Shown piece by piece: positions 33,465-43,790 of a stretch of DNA of 64,000 bases. Source of the stretch: DASUBN01 sp036500225. Its GTDB lineage: Bacteria > Pseudomonadota > Gammaproteobacteria > Natronospirales > REEB76. Where the stretch lies: the NCBI GenBank assembly GCA_036500225.1, contig DASYCJ010000047.1:1-64000 (forward strand). The letters are read 5' to 3'. How positions within the stretch are numbered: position 1 is the stretch's first letter; every line of letters starts with the position of its first letter. The position numbers and the translations under genes were made by a program. Below the pieces are notes generated by a model. It searched no databases. It worked only from the letters and a program-made list of their open reading frames with translations, and had not been told where the DNA came from.

Positions 33465-34991
33465 TTAGAGAGACAGGTTGCCGAGAGAGGGGATTGAGGC
33501 GCTGAGCAGACTGCCATCTCCGAGGGCGGTGGCTACCCGGGCCATGTCGCCGTCCAGCCGGCGATCGCCCTTGGCAGCAGGAGCCAGTTCGCGGATACGG
33601 GCCTGCAGGGGCTCCAGTTCCCGGGTGGTCTTGGCAGGACGCTGCAGGTCGATGGCTTCCGCCGCTGCCAGCGCCTCCACTGCCAGGATGTGGGAGAGGT
33701 TCTTCAGGATGCGGCCGAGTTTCACGCCCGCCCAGGGCGCCATGCTCACGTGGTCCTCCTGGCCGGCGGAGGTGGGTACCGTATCGGCGGAGGCCGGATG
33801 CGCCAGGGTCTTGTTCTCGGAGGCCAACGCCGCCGCCGTCACGTGCGCGATCATGAAGCCGGACTCCAGGCCCGCATCCCGTGCGAGGAACATGGGCAGT
33901 CGCGGGTTCACCTTACGCAGCATGAGGTCGATGCGCCGCTCGGCGATGTTACCGAGTTCGGTCATGGCGATGGCCATGAAGTCCGAGACGAAGGCCAGGG
34001 GTTCGGCGTGGAAGTTGCCGCCGGAGAGCACATCCTCGCCGAAGATCAGCGGGTTGTCGGAGACGCTGTTGAGTTCCCGCTCCAGCACGCCGCGTACGTG
34101 TACCAGGGTGTCCCATACCGCGCCGTATACCTGGGGCATGCAACGCAGGGCATAAGGGTCCTGCACCCGATCGCAGCCCTGGTGGCTGTTCCATATATCG
34201 CTGCCCGTCAGCAGGGAGCGGAACCGTTCCGCCACATGCATCTGACCATGCATGTTACGCACCGCATGGATACGCGCATCGAAGGGGCTGTAGCTGCCGG
34301 CCAGGGCTTCCAGGGTCAGCGCGCCCATGGCGATTGACGCGGCGAGTGAGCGCTCGGCGCCGATCCAGCCCAGGATGGCGAGGGCGGCACTGAGTTGGGT
34401 GCCGTTCAAGAGCGCCAGGCCTTCCTTCGCTTCCAGCTGCACCGGCTTCACGCCGGCGGCTTTCAGTACGGCTTCGCCTTCGAGGCGTTTGCCTTGATGC
34501 AGGGCTTCACCCTCGCCGATGAGAGCGAGGGTCATGTGTGCCAGTGGCGCCAGGTCGCCGGAGGCGCCCACGGAACCCTGGGACGGGATCACCGGCAACA
34601 CATCGTGGTTCAAGAGCGCCAGCAGAGTCTCCACCACCTCGGGACGGATGCCGGAATTACCGATGGCGAGGCTATTGGCCTTGAGCAGCAGTATCTGCCG
34701 CACCACCGCTGCCGGTAGGGGCTCGCCCACGCCGCAGGCGTGACTGCGCACCAGGTTGTACTGCAACTGGGTGAGCCGGTCCCGAGTGATGTGCTGGCGC
34801 GCCAGGGCGCCGAAGCCGGTATTGATGCCGTAACACACCTGGGAGGTGTCGATGACCTTGCGCACCGTATCCACGCTTGCCTGCATGGCGCGACGTGCTT
34901 CCGCTCCCAGGCTCACGGTGGGACGCTGCTGCTCGAGACTCTTCAGATCATCGAGCTTCAGGTCGTGGCCGGTGAGAGTGAGGCTGCTCAT
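33465..34991 (-). CDS. hutH: Histidine ammonia-lyase
   Basis: 508 residues. It removes ammonia from histidine to give urocanate, the first step of the pathway. The MIO cofactor arises from Ala143-Ser144-Gly145 in GSVGASGDLAPLAHM; catalytic Tyr54 is in CYGINTGFGALA. Other conserved blocks: YNLVRSHACGVGEP, ALLNGTQ, VQDPYALRCMPQVYG, SDNPLIF and GQEDHVSMA. ATG overlaps the hutI stop by 4 nt, so hutI-hutH is one unit. Confidence 0.97.
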   Translation of the reverse strand: MSSLTLTGHDLKLDDLKSLEQQRPTVSLGAEARRAMQASVDTVRKVIDTSQVCYGINTGFGALARQHITRDRLTQLQYNLVRSHACGVGEPLPAAVVRQILLLKANSLAIGNSGIRPEVVETLLALLNHDVLPVIPSQGSVGASGDLAPLAHMTLALIGEGEALHQGKRLEGEAVLKAAGVKPVQLEAKEGLALLNGTQLSAALAILGWIGAERSLAASIAMGALTLEALAGSYSPFDARIHAVRNMHGQMHVAERFRSLLTGSDIWNSHQGCDRVQDPYALRCMPQVYGAVWDTLVHVRGVLERELNSVSDNPLIFGEDVLSGGNFHAEPLAFVSDFMAIAMTELGNIAERRIDLMLRKVNPRLPMFLARDAGLESGFMIAHVTAAALASENKTLAHPASADTVPTSAGQEDHVSMAPWAGVKLGRILKNLSHILAVEALAAAEAIDLQRPAKTTRELEPLQARIRELAPAAKGDRRLDGDMARVATALGDGSLLSASIPSLGNLSL

Positions 34992-36154
34992 GTGCGTTTT
35001 CCCTTGAAGAAACGCTGGACGGGCTTGATGCCGCCCAGTTGATAGCTGAAGAGACCCGGCCCGGGGATGTCCCAGAGGCAGAAGTCCGCGTCCGACCCCG
35101 GCGCGAGGGCGCCGATTCTACCCTCAAGTCCCAGGGCGCGGGCGGCATTCGCGGTCACACCCGTCAGCACTTCCTCGGTGCTCAAGCCGAACAGCGTGCC
35201 GGCCATGTGCATGGCAGTGTGCAGGCTCGGCACCGGCGAAGTGCCAGGGTTGAGGTCTGTAGCTACCGCCAGCGCAACCTCATGCTTGCGCAAGAGGTCC
35301 ACCGGAGGTCTGCGGGTCTCTTTCAGGAAATAGAATGCGGCCGGTAGCAGTACCGCCACGGTGCCGGCCTTGCCCATGGCCTTTGCGTCGGCCTCATCCA
35401 TATATTCAAGATGATCGCAGGACAGCGCGCCCAGTTCCGCGGCGCGGCGCGTGGCACCCATGTTGGAAAGCTGATCGGTATGGGCTCTCAACTTCAATCC
35501 GAGTTTGGCGGCCCGCTCCGCCAGACGTTCCAGGTCACCCACCTGGAATGCGATGTGTTCCACGAAGATATCCACCGCCTCCGCGAGCTTCTCCCCGGCC
35601 ACCACCGGGAGCATGCGCCCCATCACCTCATCCATATAAGCATCGCGGGTGGTACCCGGCGGCACCGCATGGGCGCCGATGAAAGTGGCGGTGATACCTA
35701 AAGGGATATGGCGCGGCAGGGCACGGATGGCCCGCAACATCTTGAGCTCGGTCTCGAGGTCGAGCCCGTAGCCGCTCTTGATCTCCACGTGGGTCACGCC
35801 TTCGGCCACCAGGGATTGCAGGCGCGGCAAGGTCTGTTCGATGAGCTGGGCTTCGCTGGCAGCCCGCACCGCCTTCACGGTGCTGATGATGCCGCCGCCG
35901 GCCTTGGCGATGTCCGCATAGCTCGCGCCCTGCATCTTGAGCAGGTGCTCGGCCATGCGGTCGCCGGCATAGAGGGCATGGGTATGGCAGTCGATGAAGC
36001 CGGGTAGCGCCAGCGTGCCGCCCGCATCCAGGGTCTCCAGGGCGGGGGCATCGGGACCATCCAGGGCGGCGATCCGGCCGTCTTTCACGGCGAAACTCCG
36101 GGCCGTGCCCGTCCCGGTGAATACCCGAGCGTTTTTCACCAACAAGTCATGCAT
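34988..36154 (-). CDS. hutI: Imidazolonepropionase
   Basis: 388 residues from ATG 36154. It hydrolyses 4-imidazolone-5-propionate to N-formimino-L-glutamate. Metal ligands of the amidohydrolase barrel: His57 and His59 in GFIDCHTHALYAGDR, later His in TATFIGAHAVP, LRAHTDQ and SCDHLEY, and Asp in VATDLNPGTSP. The open frame reaches 36361 but that stretch covers the divergent hutF and lacks family features. Only 39 bp separate it from hutF on the other strand, so promoters of the two must overlap the coding starts. Confidence 0.95.
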   Translation of the reverse strand: MHDLLVKNARVFTGTGTARSFAVKDGRIAALDGPDAPALETLDAGGTLALPGFIDCHTHALYAGDRMAEHLLKMQGASYADIAKAGGGIISTVKAVRAASEAQLIEQTLPRLQSLVAEGVTHVEIKSGYGLDLETELKMLRAIRALPRHIPLGITATFIGAHAVPPGTTRDAYMDEVMGRMLPVVAGEKLAEAVDIFVEHIAFQVGDLERLAERAAKLGLKLRAHTDQLSNMGATRRAAELGALSCDHLEYMDEADAKAMGKAGTVAVLLPAAFYFLKETRRPPVDLLRKHEVALAVATDLNPGTSPVPSLHTAMHMAGTLFGLSTEEVLTGVTANAARALGLEGRIGALAPGSDADFCLWDIPGPGLFSYQLGGIKPVQRFFKGKRT

Positions 36155-36193
36155 GATGCGCAGCCCGAGGGAAATCCATGAGAGCATAAGAGT

Positions 36194-37528
36194 ATGCAGA
36201 GCCGTCTGGCTTTTGAATACCTGCTCACGCCCAAAGGGCTGATGCGCGACCAGGCCCTGGTGATCGACCCGGCCGGCCGCATCGAGCGCATCGAACCCAA
36301 GGGGCCTGGCCCCTGTGATGGTTTCTTGGCCATCCCGGGCATGCCCAATGCCCATAGCCATGCCTTCCAGCGGGCCTTGGCCGGCTACGGTGAGGTGCCG
36401 AGCGGCCAGGATTCCTTTTGGAGCTGGCGCGAAGCCATGTACCGGTTAGCCAACCGCGTCGCCCCTGAGCAGATGTTCATCATCGCCCGCGAGGCTTTCT
36501 GGGACATGCTGCGCGGCGGTTTCACCAGCGTCGCCGAGTTCCACTATCTGCACCACATGCTGGACGGTCGGCCCGGGGCGCAGATGGCCCGCGCCGTGGT
36601 CTCGGCGGCCCAGGAGACCGGCATCCGACTGCGTTTGTTGCCCGTCTTCTATCAGCAGGGTGGTTTCGGCAAGCCGGCCCGGGACGAACAGCGCCGCTTC
36701 ATCCACGCCAGCATCGATGACTTCTGCAGCCTGCTCTCGGAGCTGCACGGAGTGGAGTTGGGATTGGCTCCTCATTCTTTGCGCGCCGTGCCAGTGGACA
36801 GCCTGCCGAAGCTGATCGAGACCACTGCCAAATTCATGGCCGCTGATGCGCCCATCCATATCCACATCAGCGAACAGCGCCGTGAAGTGGAGGAGTGCCA
36901 GACGGCTTATGGCGCGACACCCATCGAAGTGCTGGCAAAACATGTGCGGCTCGACAAACGTTGGAACCTGGTGCATGCGACCCATGCCACGCCGAATGAG
37001 AGTTCCATCACAGGTACCGCTGGCGCCACGGTGGTAATCTGTCCAATCACGGAAGCTTATCTCGGAGATGGGCTGTTCGCCGCCCAGGAATTCGTATCGG
37101 CTGGTGGACAGATCGCCATCGGTTCCGACAGTAACTGCCGCATCGACGCCATCGAAGAACTGCGATTGCTGGAATACGGTCAGCGTCTGCGCCAGGAGAG
37201 GCGTGCGCGGCTTGCCACCAACGCGGGTCTGGGTGTGCCGTTGTGGAACGCCGCTTGCCGTGGCGGTGCAGCCGCCCTGGGTCATGCCAGCGGCGCTCTC
37301 GCCCCCGGACATCTCGCCGATCTCGTGGTGTTGCAGCGCGAAGCCCCGGCTCTGCGCGGCCATGATGCGGATACCCTGATGGATGCCTTGATCATCGGTG
37401 GCAGCCGCGCCGATATCAGTGACGTATATGTGGGGGGCGAGCGGCGTGTACACGCCGGCGTATGCCACGGACAGGATGAGAGCGCCCACGCTTTCGACGA
37501 CGTTGTGAAGCGTCTCAATACCTTATGA
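36194..37528 (+). CDS. hutF: Formimidoylglutamate deiminase
   Basis: 444 residues. It converts N-formimino-glutamate to N-formylglutamate plus ammonia. Amidohydrolase motifs: HSH at 54-56 in PGMPNAHSHAFQRALAG, then APHSLRAV, IHIHISEQ, LVHATHA and GSDSNCRID. A Trp-rich FWSWREAMYRLA block is typical of HutF. With hutG 7 nt downstream it forms the second half of the five-step histidine route, excluding the one-step HutG formiminoglutamase route. Confidence 0.95.
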   Translation: MQSRLAFEYLLTPKGLMRDQALVIDPAGRIERIEPKGPGPCDGFLAIPGMPNAHSHAFQRALAGYGEVPSGQDSFWSWREAMYRLANRVAPEQMFIIAREAFWDMLRGGFTSVAEFHYLHHMLDGRPGAQMARAVVSAAQETGIRLRLLPVFYQQGGFGKPARDEQRRFIHASIDDFCSLLSELHGVELGLAPHSLRAVPVDSLPKLIETTAKFMAADAPIHIHISEQRREVEECQTAYGATPIEVLAKHVRLDKRWNLVHATHATPNESSITGTAGATVVICPITEAYLGDGLFAAQEFVSAGGQIAIGSDSNCRIDAIEELRLLEYGQRLRQERRARLATNAGLGVPLWNAACRGGAAALGHASGALAPGHLADLVVLQREAPALRGHDADTLMDALIIGGSRADISDVYVGGERRVHAGVCHGQDESAHAFDDVVKRLNTL

Positions 37529-37535
37529 GAACCAG

Positions 37536-38354
37536 ATGAAGATAACCTCGTTCCATATCCGCGAAGCCAGCAACAAAGAAGTGCCCATAGTCGTGAGCAT
37601 CCCGCACACGGGCATCTATGTGCCGGAGGCCATCCGCGCGGAGTTCGCTTCGAGCTATATCAGCAGCCTACCCATGACGGACTGGTATCTGCATCACCTT
37701 TACGATTTCTTGCCGGCAATGGGTATCACCACCATCTATGGTACTTACAGCCGTTTCGTGGCGGACGTGAACCGGCCGCCGGACGACAGGCCCCTTTATC
37801 CTGGTCGCTATGAGACCGGCTTCGTGGCTGCCAAGACCTTCTGGGGTGAAGAGATCTATTCCCGTCCGCCGAGCCCTGAGGAGATCAAGCAGCGCCGCGA
37901 CCTGGTGCATGCGCCTTATCACGCGCGACTCCTGGAACTTCTGCAGAGCCGTATCACGCGTTTCGGTGCGGTGGCGCTCATCGATGCCCACAGCGTGGCA
38001 TCCCGGGCGAACCTTGTGCACGATGCGCTCAAGGATGACGTCTATCTGGGTGACCGGGACGGCAAGACCAACTCCGGTTGGCTCACCTCCAGCGTGGAAC
38101 ACGGCTTCCGGGCGGCGGGTCTCAGGGTCTCCCGCAACAATCCCTACAAGGGTGGTTATATCACCGAACATTACGGCCAGATGGCCCGGGTGGCGGCCTT
38201 GCAGGTGGAGATGCGCTGGGGTCTGTATCTGGATGAGTCCCATCCGGAGCGCACGCCTACCCACGCCAAGTTCGGTGCCTTCAAGAGCGTATTGAGCGAC
38301 GTATTCACCGGGCTGCTTTCGGAGATCAACAAGCGCCGCCAAGTGAGCAAGTAA
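37536..38354 (+). CDS. hutG: N-formylglutamate deformylase
   Basis: 272 residues. It hydrolyses N-formylglutamate to glutamate and formate. Conserved VVSIPHTGIYVPE, TDWYLHHLYDF, SRFVADVNRPPDD, the LIDAHSV metal region and GGYITEHYG are those of the N-formylglutamate amidohydrolase family. It lies 7 nt after hutF. The last histidine-pathway gene is followed by a separate DoxX gene with a 42-nt gap that contains a small GACCT/AGGTC inverted repeat. Confidence 0.94.
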   Translation: MKITSFHIREASNKEVPIVVSIPHTGIYVPEAIRAEFASSYISSLPMTDWYLHHLYDFLPAMGITTIYGTYSRFVADVNRPPDDRPLYPGRYETGFVAAKTFWGEEIYSRPPSPEEIKQRRDLVHAPYHARLLELLQSRITRFGAVALIDAHSVASRANLVHDALKDDVYLGDRDGKTNSGWLTSSVEHGFRAAGLRVSRNNPYKGGYITEHYGQMARVAALQVEMRWGLYLDESHPERTPTHAKFGAFKSVLSDVFTGLLSEINKRRQVSK

Positions 38355-38396
38355 TTGACCTGAGCAAATAGGTCCTACAACCCGGGGAGAACGACC

Positions 38397-38783
38397 ATGC
38401 AAAGTCCGATCCTGCTCCTTGCCCGCGTACTGATGTCCTATATCTTCCTGTTCGCGGGCTATAACAAGATGCTCAATACCGAGCCCACCCAGCAGTTCAT
38501 GCATCACCTCGGCCTGCCCGGATTCTTCGCCTATCTCGTGATCCTGCTCGAGATCGGTGGCGGCCTCGCGATCCTGCTGGGCGCCTACACTCGCATCGCA
38601 GCATTCTTGTTGGCGGGCTTCTGCCTGTTGACAGCTCTCCTGGTGCACTTCCATACCGACGACCCCAGCAACATGCTGCATTTCATGAAGAACCTCAGCA
38701 TGGCCGGCGGTTTCCTGGTGTTGGCCTTGCACGGTGCCGGGCGTTATAGCCTGGGCCATCAGTTCCGCCTGCGCTGGAGCTGA
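38397..38783 (+). CDS. DoxX family membrane protein
   Basis: 128 residues with four hydrophobic helices. Family motifs: LLLARVLMSYIFLFAGYNKML near the N-terminus, and a GLPGFFAYLVILLEIGGGLAILLG-like middle. DoxX/YphA-type proteins are inner-membrane proteins of poorly known role, sometimes linked to redox or sulfur chemistry. GGGGAG lies 8 nt before the ATG. A strong bidirectional terminator follows. It could be read with hutFG but has a longer gap than those genes. Confidence 0.85.
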   Translation: MQSPILLLARVLMSYIFLFAGYNKMLNTEPTQQFMHHLGLPGFFAYLVILLEIGGGLAILLGAYTRIAAFLLAGFCLLTALLVHFHTDDPSNMLHFMKNLSMAGGFLVLALHGAGRYSLGHQFRLRWS

Positions 38784-38797
38784 TCCTCTAAAAAAAG

Positions 38798-38830
38798 AAA
38801 AGGCGAGCGGCTCGCGCCGCTCGCCTTTTT
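38798..38830. terminator. Bidirectional terminator between doxX and the methyltransferase pair
   Basis: Perfect 14-bp stem (38798-38811 with 38816-38829), TCGC loop, T run on the plus strand and A-rich left flank giving a T run on the minus strand. It serves convergent genes. Confidence 0.93.
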
Positions 38831-38846
38831 CATGTGCGATGAGTGC

Positions 38847-39671
38847 TTAGGGTTTGACGAACTTCAAGGTCATGCGGTCGCTCTCACCGATGGCGGCGTA
38901 CTTTGTCTTGTCCTTGTCGCCCAGTGTGTAGGTGGGCGGCAGGGTCCATACACCCTGCGGATAGTCCTTGGTGTCCTTGGGATTGGCGTTGATCTCCGAT
39001 TGCCCGGCTAACTTGAAGCCAGCCTTCTCGGCTTCCTCGATCACATAGTCCACCGGCATGTAGCCGGTCTTGAACACCTGGTCCACGCTCTTTCCGGCGG
39101 CGGCGCGGTGTTCGCACACGCCGAACACGCCACTGTGCTTCAGCACCTTGAAGGCGGCCTGGAACACGTTGTCCAACTGGTCGCGGCCCTGCCAGTTATG
39201 CAGGTTACGGAAGGTCAGCACCATGTCCGCCGAACCCTCGGCACCCAGATCCATCTTGGCGGGGGGCGAGAAGTCCACCACTTTCACTTTGCCGTAGACA
39301 TCGGGTTTGGCCTTGAGCTTGCCGAGGTAACGCACCGTGCCATCGGACTCGGAATCACCCTTGGCGGGCACCACCGCGTCGATGAGCTGACCATGCTCGC
39401 GCAATACCGGAGCCAGCACCTCCGTGTACCAGCCGTTGCCGGGCCAGAGCTGCACCACGGTCATGTCGGGTTTCAGACCGAAGAACTCCAGGGTCTGTTT
39501 GGGATGCCGGTATTGATCGCGGGACGCATTGGCAGGATCGCGCCAGGAACCAGCGAGCGCCTGGCTGAGGGCGGTGTCGACACCGCTGCTGTCGGCAGCG
39601 GGCTGCGGGGCCGCGATGGCGGAGAAGGCCAGTGCGCTGCAGGCGATGAGGCTAAGCTTCAGGGACTTCAT
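38847..39671 (-). CDS. Exported methyltransferase-like protein, paralog 2
   Basis: 274 residues with a signal peptide (about 1-20, AIA-AP). The remainder resembles a class I SAM methyltransferase of the COG4798 type: RDQYRHPKQTLEFFGLKPDM, then a degenerate SAM loop VVQLWPGNGWYTEVLAP, VDFSPPAKMDLG, LTFRNLHNW and a FKVLKHSGVFGVCEHRA block, ending RMTLKFVKP. It is 10 nt downstream of a close paralog with the same layout. A periplasmic location is at odds with a need for cytoplasmic SAM, so ligand and activity are uncertain. Confidence 0.82.
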   Translation of the reverse strand: MKSLKLSLIACSALAFSAIAAPQPAADSSGVDTALSQALAGSWRDPANASRDQYRHPKQTLEFFGLKPDMTVVQLWPGNGWYTEVLAPVLREHGQLIDAVVPAKGDSESDGTVRYLGKLKAKPDVYGKVKVVDFSPPAKMDLGAEGSADMVLTFRNLHNWQGRDQLDNVFQAAFKVLKHSGVFGVCEHRAAAGKSVDQVFKTGYMPVDYVIEEAEKAGFKLAGQSEINANPKDTKDYPQGVWTLPPTYTLGDKDKTKYAAIGESDRMTLKFVKP

Positions 39672-39681
39672 GGTGCCTACC

Positions 39682-40470
39682 TTATTGCTTGGGTTTCACG
39701 AACTTGAGGGTCATGCGGTCGCTCTCGCCGATGGCCTTTAGCTTGGGATCGGTGCCGTCCGGCTGCAGGTTGTGGATGTTGATGCTCTCGTCATCCTTAG
39801 GATTGGCGTTGATCTCCGAGGTGCCAGCCAGCATGAAACCGTGCTTCAGGCCCATGTTGATCATGTAGTCCTCGGGGATGCGATGCAATGCATCTGAAGA
39901 TTGCTTTGCGTCGCTATAGGGACGGGCGCGGTGCTCTTCGATGCCCAGCACGCCACCGGCTTTCAGCACTTTGTACGCAGCATCGAATACCGAGTCCAAC
40001 TCCGCTTCGCTGTCATTCAGCCAGTCATGGGTATTACGGAAGGTCACCACCATGTCCGCGGAGCCGGGGGCTCCAAGGTCGGTCTTGGTAGGAGGTACGA
40101 ACTCCACGAGTTTCACCTCGCCGAAGTTGGCCTTGTTGGCCTGGAGCATGTCGGCGAACTTGCCAGTGGTCTTGCCCGTGGCTTCGATCAGGTGACCGTG
40201 ACCCTTCAATACTGGTGCAAGTATCTCCGTGAACCAGCCGCCACCGGGCGCCAGTTCCACCACGGTCATGTCCGGCTGCAAGCCGAAGAACTCCAGAGTC
40301 TGGATGGGGTGCCGGTATTGATCCCGGGCCTTGTGCGCATCGGAGCGCCAACTCCCGGCGACTGCCTGGTGCAGGAGCGCATCTGCACTGCCGGTGTCAG
40401 AAGCGGGCAGGGCACCGGACATCCCGAGGGATGCCGCTACGGCGAATACGGCGACGATGAGCTTTTGCAT
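39682..40470 (-). CDS. Exported methyltransferase-like protein, paralog 1
   Basis: 262 residues with a signal peptide (about 1-23). It has the same domain as its downstream neighbour, with a more canonical SAM loop VVELAPGGGWFTEILAP, then VTFRNTHDWL, a KVLKAGGVLGIEEHRA block, and SEINANPKDD, ending ESDRMTLKFVKPKQ. The pair look like a tandem duplication. It is the promoter-proximal copy, divergent from fpr. The function is unknown. Membrane-anchored or periplasmic methyltransferases of this family are widespread but not characterised to my knowledge. Confidence 0.82.
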   Translation of the reverse strand: MQKLIVAVFAVAASLGMSGALPASDTGSADALLHQAVAGSWRSDAHKARDQYRHPIQTLEFFGLQPDMTVVELAPGGGWFTEILAPVLKGHGHLIEATGKTTGKFADMLQANKANFGEVKLVEFVPPTKTDLGAPGSADMVVTFRNTHDWLNDSEAELDSVFDAAYKVLKAGGVLGIEEHRARPYSDAKQSSDALHRIPEDYMINMGLKHGFMLAGTSEINANPKDDESINIHNLQPDGTDPKLKAIGESDRMTLKFVKPKQ

Positions 40471-40613
40471 GGTTATCTCCCGGAAACCGGCCTACATGGT
40501 ATGCCGGGCACTCGGCTTATGGGCGCGGATATGGTAAAAAGTGCGCCGGTTCTAAGGTCTTATGCCTTTATTCTTCTGTTTGTGTCTGGATCTCATCCAG
40601 CCGATTGGAGCCC

Positions 40614-41348
40614 ATGAGTCACGAGAAGTTCAACTTCGTCCTACAGCAGAGCCGGATGATCACACCGCGCGTGCTGCAGATGAACCTGCGCCGCGAGGAT
40701 GGACAGGCGTTCACCTACGTGCCGGGCCAGTTCATCACCCTGCACCTGCCCTTCGAGGCCATGGAGCTGCGCCGCAGTTACAGCGTCGCCACCATCCCCG
40801 GCAGTGGTGGTGACGTGGAGATCGCGGTCACCCACGTCGATGGCGGCCGTGCGACCGGTCTCCTGTTCGCCATGCAGCCCGGCGACCGCATCGCTGCGAC
40901 CGGCCCCTTCGGCCGCTTCGTGCTGCGGGAAGACCCGCCGTCCCGTTATCTCTTGATCGCTACCGGTACCGGGGTCTCGCCCTACCGGGCCATGTTGCCG
41001 CAATTGAAACTTTTGCTGGCAGCCAAACAGCATACTGCGGTGGTGATGCTGGGGGTGCGCGGGCCAGATGAGTTGCTGTTCGGCGGGGACTTCATCGAAT
41101 TCGCCAAAGAGAATCCGGGTTTCGACTTCGTGGCCAACTTCAGCCGTCGCATCTCAGACCCGGCTCAGGCCCATGAGCGCAAGGGCTATGTGCAGGAGCA
41201 TCTCAAGGAACTCAAGCCAGATCCGAAGCATGACATCGTGTACCTCTGCGGCAACCCGGACATGATCGATATCTCGGTGGAGTTCCTTAAAGCCATCGGT
41301 TTCGACAATACGAATCTCCGTCGCGAGAAATACGTCTCTTCAAACTGA
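40614..41348 (+). CDS. fpr: Ferredoxin/flavodoxin-NADP+ reductase
   Basis: 244 residues. It has an FAD-binding barrel with RRSYSVATIP and GPFGRFVL, an NADP domain with ATGTGVSPYRAMLP, YLCGNPDMID and C-terminal REKYVSSN. It moves electrons between NADPH and ferredoxin or flavodoxin in the cytoplasm. ATG 40614 is preferred; the open frame starts three codons earlier at TTG 40605. The stop codon lies inside the left arm of an inverted repeat that bounds a repeat element (41338-41450). Confidence 0.9.
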   Translation: MSHEKFNFVLQQSRMITPRVLQMNLRREDGQAFTYVPGQFITLHLPFEAMELRRSYSVATIPGSGGDVEIAVTHVDGGRATGLLFAMQPGDRIAATGPFGRFVLREDPPSRYLLIATGTGVSPYRAMLPQLKLLLAAKQHTAVVMLGVRGPDELLFGGDFIEFAKENPGFDFVANFSRRISDPAQAHERKGYVQEHLKELKPDPKHDIVYLCGNPDMIDISVEFLKAIGFDNTNLRREKYVSSN

Positions 41349-41450
41349 CTCAGAAGCTGCTGCGCTCATGACCCAGGGCAGACATCCTGTCTGCCCGCAT
41401 GGTGCATGTGCCGAGCCCTTCGCTCGCGACGCTTCTGAGTCAGTTTCAAG
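41338..41450. repeat. Interspersed intergenic repeat, copy B, bounded by inverted repeats
   Basis: Terminal arms 41338-41357 and 41431-41450 match at 19 of 20 positions when reversed (16-bp perfect core). Inside is an 8-bp hairpin GGGCAGAC/GTCTGCCC (41376-41396). The blocks AAGCTGC-T-GCGCTC and CCTTCGCTCGCGACG also occur in copy A after purL. The left arm includes the fpr stop codon. Confidence 0.7.
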
Positions 41451-41528
41451 TTGGTATGACTGCAAGATCCCGATAGCGCGGCATCTCTAGGCGCTGTAAT
41501 CTCTCCAAGCAATAAGGGAGGGTCTGTG

Positions 41529-42017
41529 ATGTCACCCTATAGCGCCTATCCGCTCACCGGAGGATGCGACTGCCGGCAGATACGCTATCGCATGGAGAGC
41601 GCCCCGCTCGTCGTGCACTGCTGCCACTGCCGCTGGTGCCAGCGTGAGACCGGCGCATCCTTCGCCCTCAATGCCCTGATCGAATCTGACCGGATCACAT
41701 CGACAGGTGCCAAGCCGGAGATAGTCCACACGCCTTCGGCCAGCGGGCGAGGCCAGAAGATCGCGCGCTGCCCTACCTGCCATATCGCAATCTGGAGCAG
41801 TTACGGTAGCCCGCTCTACAGGTTCGTGAGGGTAGGGACGTTCGATACGCCGGACCTGTTGCCGCCTGACATACACATCTTCACTGCGTCGAAGCAGCCC
41901 TGGGTACTGCTACCTCCAGGCGTGCCGGCGGTGAGTGAATACTACGACCTCGATGAGTATTGGCCCGCTGAGAGCCTGGCACGCAGACAAGCTCTGCAAA
42001 CATCCCAGTCGCGTTGA
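41529..42017 (+). CDS. GFA/CENP-V family zinc protein
   Basis: 162 residues. Zinc-ligand Cys pattern of the glutathione-dependent formaldehyde-activating family: GGCDCRQIRY near the start, CCHCRWCQ, and CPTCHIAIW. Family members bind S-hydroxymethyl-glutathione or related adducts, but most are uncharacterised. GGGAGG lies 7 nt before ATG 41529; the GTG one codon earlier is less likely. It is isolated between a repeat element and a terminator. Confidence 0.87.
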   Translation: MSPYSAYPLTGGCDCRQIRYRMESAPLVVHCCHCRWCQRETGASFALNALIESDRITSTGAKPEIVHTPSASGRGQKIARCPTCHIAIWSSYGSPLYRFVRVGTFDTPDLLPPDIHIFTASKQPWVLLPPGVPAVSEYYDLDEYWPAESLARRQALQTSQSR

Positions 42018-42033
42018 ACTGCCGCACAGTCGA

Positions 42034-42057
42034 AAACCGCGCCTTGCGGCGCCGTTT
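42034..42057. terminator. Bidirectional terminator between GFA gene and ettA
   Basis: 10-bp stem with one internal mismatch (42034-42043 with 42048-42057), TTGC loop, TTTCTATTC after it on the plus strand and TTTTCG on the minus strand. Confidence 0.65.
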
Positions 42058-42068
42058 CTATTCTCTTC

Positions 42069-43736
<1,668 letters not shown>

Positions 43737-43770
43737 GGCTCTGTCGGACTGGAAGGATAAAGAGGGGCAG

Positions 43771-43776
43771 ATTATA
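43771..43776 (-). promoter_or_regulatory. -10 box of ettA
   Basis: TATAAT on the minus strand, 34 nt before the ettA ATG, in the short gap after rimK. The -35 is poor. Confidence 0.5.
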
Positions 43777-43790
43777 TAGGCGGATGGGTC

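Noticed and set aside
33215..33517. Small open frames on both strands between the DUF4382 gene and hutH
   Set aside because: They run across the hutH terminator hairpin and the hutH 3' end, lack ribosome sites and resemble no family.
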